Shown here: positions 62,401 through 64,000 of the stretch, in pieces | Layout of the letters: every line of letters starts with the position of its first letter | Numbering within the stretch: the first letter of the stretch is position 1 | Assembly (NCBI GenBank): GCA_037577475.1 | Contig: CM075195.1 | Location: 28,713,899 to 28,777,898, forward strand | From: Chaunax sp. Z400 | Taxonomy: Eukaryota; Chordata; Actinopteri; Lophiiformes; Chaunacidae | Reading direction: 5' to 3' | Length of the DNA: 64,000 nucleotides | The notes under the pieces: generated by a model | The model's input: only the letters and a program-made list of their open reading frames with translations | The model's database searches: none | What the model was told of the DNA's origin: nothing | Position numbers and translations under genes: made by a program

Positions 62401-62615
62401 AAGAGTGTGGTGAAGATAGTGTTGAATGTTTTGGTCTGTGGAAAATGACGGGTTTAAACGTGGGTTTACTCTCGCGAAAATATATAATTTCGGATAAACT
62501 TATGGGTATAAAACGTAATGCTGCACAACAGGTTACCCATAATTATAAATCACTTTACCTGCAGTGCATAATAAATACGTCGTACAGGATCTTCTTCTTT
62601 CAAAGCACCCGCCAT
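56497..62615 (-). CDS. haus7: HAUS augmin-like complex subunit 7
   Basis: Subunit of augmin, which recruits gamma-tubulin to spindle microtubules for branching nucleation. Nine exons on the minus strand, all phase-compatible: 62615-62559, 62306-62191, 62084-62020, 61790-61729, 61624-61434, 59232-59121, 58464-58252, 58154-58061, 56558-56497; 972 nt, 323 aa (human HAUS7 368). Family landmarks: CPWVEGLDLQEADSMLQLL (exon 2; human CPFLEGLYI), EMTLLGQELMLCKADD (exon 4), VHRQIQFLEQLL and DPIFDPWTAHI (exon 5), ACDLQQLIAAFTHVYETDLRAY (exon 7), and a C-terminal heptad-like region (exons 8-9). Mostly helical, no signal peptide. The ATG is in AAGATGGCGG context, a YY1-like motif. Exon 4 has a weak GTTGTA donor. 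HAUS7 is also on human Xq28, like FLNA and EMD. Confidence 0.9.
56605..57465 (+). mobile_element. Second Tc1-like relic, inside haus7 intron 8
   Basis: At 57150-57360 the plus strand reads WADAKWKSILCCDESTSHIV, then after small frameshifts APASVM, followed by EHERFIQVLEKHLLPFRKCL at about 57365-57425; these are successive blocks of the Tc1 transposase catalytic domain. An end-like sequence, CCAAAAAAGCTGGGATGAAATGC plus GATTTGCAAA, starts at about 56620 and resembles the outer end of the Tc1 element at 10700-10797. The N-terminal transposase half is missing. Confidence 0.7.
58640..59092 (+). mobile_element. L2-like LINE 3' end with (TTA)n tail in haus7 intron
   Basis: A relic of the block NAAA-LL-KTKK-R-H-ILASLRWL (as SRMQQPASLSKPRKEHSAQI) is followed by a CA-rich insertion at 58792-58855. 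Then come the L2 3' UTR (CCTTTGTAACTCTATTTGAAAGGTGCTACATAAAT) and a (TTA)n tail at 59066-59088. The same layout as the flna-intron L2 piece at 16780-17305. Confidence 0.72.
59395..59745. repeat. Second copy of the 33690-34300 dispersed repeat
   Basis: Shares GTGTCTGTTTGTTTG, GCATTTCCATGAATATTGG, TTTCCATGAAACC and GATCTGGATGGAGATG phrases with the emd-intron copy, diverged. In haus7 intron 5. Confidence 0.5.
59935..60330 (-). mobile_element. Rex1-like LINE 3' fragment, minus orientation
   Basis: Begins with (GATAA)n at 59925-59947 and ATCCCTTTATTAGTCCCACAGTGGGGAAATT, the inverted 3' tail. On the minus strand about 60300-60155 encodes RDRVTALESSFSDRLLHPKC, VKERFRKSFLPAAVRLYNQH and a stop, the C-terminal end of this LINE type. 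Clade naming is from memory. Confidence 0.7.
60420..61090 (+). mobile_element. Rex1-like LINE fragment, plus orientation
   Basis: At about 60577-60840 the plus strand reads IDFRGKRMA, LCILGVDVVMMENYKYQDTH, NTEAVCRKGMSRLF and QSVVARRESVYYCG, the region after the reverse-transcriptase core. It ends in TGCTCCTCAGGGATGGGTCA, AGAAAGAATTTCCCC and ACAATAAAGTACATCTTAT. It faces the fragment at 59935-60330 tail-outward, so the two are head-to-head, back to back in haus7 intron 5. Confidence 0.7.
61842..61958. repeat. 39-bp tandem triplet in haus7 intron 3
   Basis: Three nearly identical copies of AGCATTAACTACTCTGATGG followed by AGAATAAAACAGAATTATA, between exon 4 (ends 61790 on its 5' side) and exon 3 (62020). 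Confidence 0.9.
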
Positions 62616-64000
62616 CTTTCACACAAACCACCTTTGCTTTTACTTCTTCTAGGTTTCTTCTTCTTCTTCTTCTTCTTCTTCTTCTTCTTCAGGATTATTG
62701 GCGGTTGGCAACCAGTTTATAAATGCATTACTGCCACCTACTGGACTGGAGTGCGGGACACTGCTCCAAAACCTTGCTTTGCATTACAGAAATGTTTCAT
62801 TTGGATTTTTCAGCAATGCTAAAAACTTGAAGGATCAAACTTATACACTACAATTAACTTACTTCTCTTTCTTGCAAAGCACTATTTACATAAATGCAAG
62901 TTCTACAACTGAAAGCCATCATTTCCTGTCTTCCACAATGACTTTGACCTGTTCATAAAAACTGTTAAAGCTTGCTTAACAAAAAGGCCTTAAAAACTGC
63001 AAGTATTTTCCTCAGGTATAAGCTGTGTGTGTAAATGAAATTAAAAAAAGGTATGCCACTCTCAGAATTTCCAGGTATATATTGGATGGATTCATATGTT
63101 ATTGTTTCTGAACAAAAACCTCTAACTTAGTGGCTCTCAGCAGGAGGCCCAGGGCTCAAAAGGGGGGCCCAATAAGCTTAAAAGGGGCCATGCTTGGCTG
63201 TCTATAAAAAATTATTCTTTTTGTTGACGCAATTTGGTTGTGATGTTGTTTTGGAGGTTCACAATGCATGTTTCAGTGAATACTCTAATGGTGCCTTAAA
63301 GAAGGTGATGTTGACAGATTTAAACAACAATGCCATTTTTACTTTTTATTTTTTCTATTATTTATTTTAAAAGTTTTAAACATTTGCTGTTGTCCAAAAA
63401 TGCTTGCACATTGTTTATTCGATACATTACCTTTTTTCATGTATGCATGCATGTTTTACTTTATAATAAGAAAGTAAATATTTTTGTTATGTGCCTTTCA
63501 AAACTGTCGGTTTGAGAAATAAAGTATCGGTATCGATATCAGCAATACTGGCCTTGAATTACTTGGTATCGGATCGAAACCAAATTTTGTGGTATCGCCC
63601 ACCCCTAGATCTGACTAAAACGATGACAACATAGCCCCGCTGCGCGCATTCCTTTTCCAGTTCCTGTCTGGTACACGCGTGGACAGAACAACAATAGCGG
63701 ATTACCGAGTGTTGTTTGTGCTGCAGAGTCTCTTGAGTTTATTAACGCTACTCCAGCAAACTGCACAAGGCTAGGTTTGTGGACCTGAGGCGGCCAATGG
63801 ACATAAATCTTGATGATTTAGCATGTAACCGGGCCAGTTTTGGCACTATAATTACACAAAATCAGTTCTACTGTACCCTTCTTTTTGTTATACCTGACTG
63901 CCAGGACCGCCCCAGTTCCTTCTGTGTTGCCCCTCCTTATTTCTTCTTCTCTGGTTCCCCCAATATATTCTGCTAGTCCCATAGCCTATCCCCTTTTGTA
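62616..64000. other. haus7 upstream region
   Basis: Starts with the haus7 5' flank, then (TTC)n at 62653-62691. Around 63505-63605 a dispersed-repeat phrase (AAAGTATCGGTATCGATATC, TGTGGTATCGCCCACCCCTA) is present. No further gene is supported; 63640-63790 is relatively GC-rich but shows no splice or coding signal I trust. Confidence 0.45.

Overview
This window looks like nuclear DNA from a teleost fish. Genes are split by GT-AG introns, the filamin and emerin coding sequence is close to mammalian FLNA and EMD, and introns and spacers carry fish-type repeats (Tc1, L2, Rex1-like, BEL/Pao, Tx1/L1-like, a tRNA-headed SINE) and very large satellites. There are no bacterial features. Identifications rest on reading the translations and on remembered family sequences; no search was run.

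Layout. 640-25255 (+): the 3' half of filamin A (flna), 23 coding exons giving about 1201 C-terminal residues (end of Ig repeat 12 to repeat 24, both hinges). 28172-40322 (+): a complete emerin (emd), six coding exons, 160 aa, with a LEM domain and a C-terminal membrane anchor. The flna-emd pair matches the human Xq28 neighbours FLNA and EMD. 46802-50846 (-): a ninjurin (NINJ1/NINJ2 family), 145 aa from three coding exons, with a GC-AG intron and a possible extra 3' exon. 54631-55158 (+): an uninterrupted 175-aa mitochondrial ribosomal protein L49 (mrpl49). 56497-62615 (-): HAUS augmin subunit 7 (haus7), nine coding exons, 323 aa.

Between the exons roughly 10 kb is tandem repeat: a 2.84-kb 38-bp minisatellite (7400-10242), a 1.07-kb TG/CG array (13540-14590), a 70-bp minisatellite (28601-29799), a 1.8-kb polypyrimidine tract (29906-31740), a GGAT array (34731-34977), a 22/29-bp minisatellite (36963-38825) and CA/TA arrays. 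Transposon relics include BEL/Pao pol (5230-6190), a Tc1 transposon (about 6990-10797), a second Tc1 relic (56605-57465), L2 pieces, a Tx1/L1-like LINE (43280-45960) and two opposed Rex1-like pieces (59935-61090).

The genes do not form an operon. Filamin A crosslinks actin and scaffolds integrins, emerin is an inner nuclear membrane protein, ninjurin acts at the plasma membrane, L49 in the mitochondrial ribosome and HAUS7 on the spindle. The most interesting structure is the 38-bp minisatellite: read on the minus strand its unit encodes HCIKNRQDSVVDI, a piece of the Tc1 transposase in which it is embedded, so the satellite seems to have grown out of the transposase gene itself. I see no sign of a novel multi-gene system.
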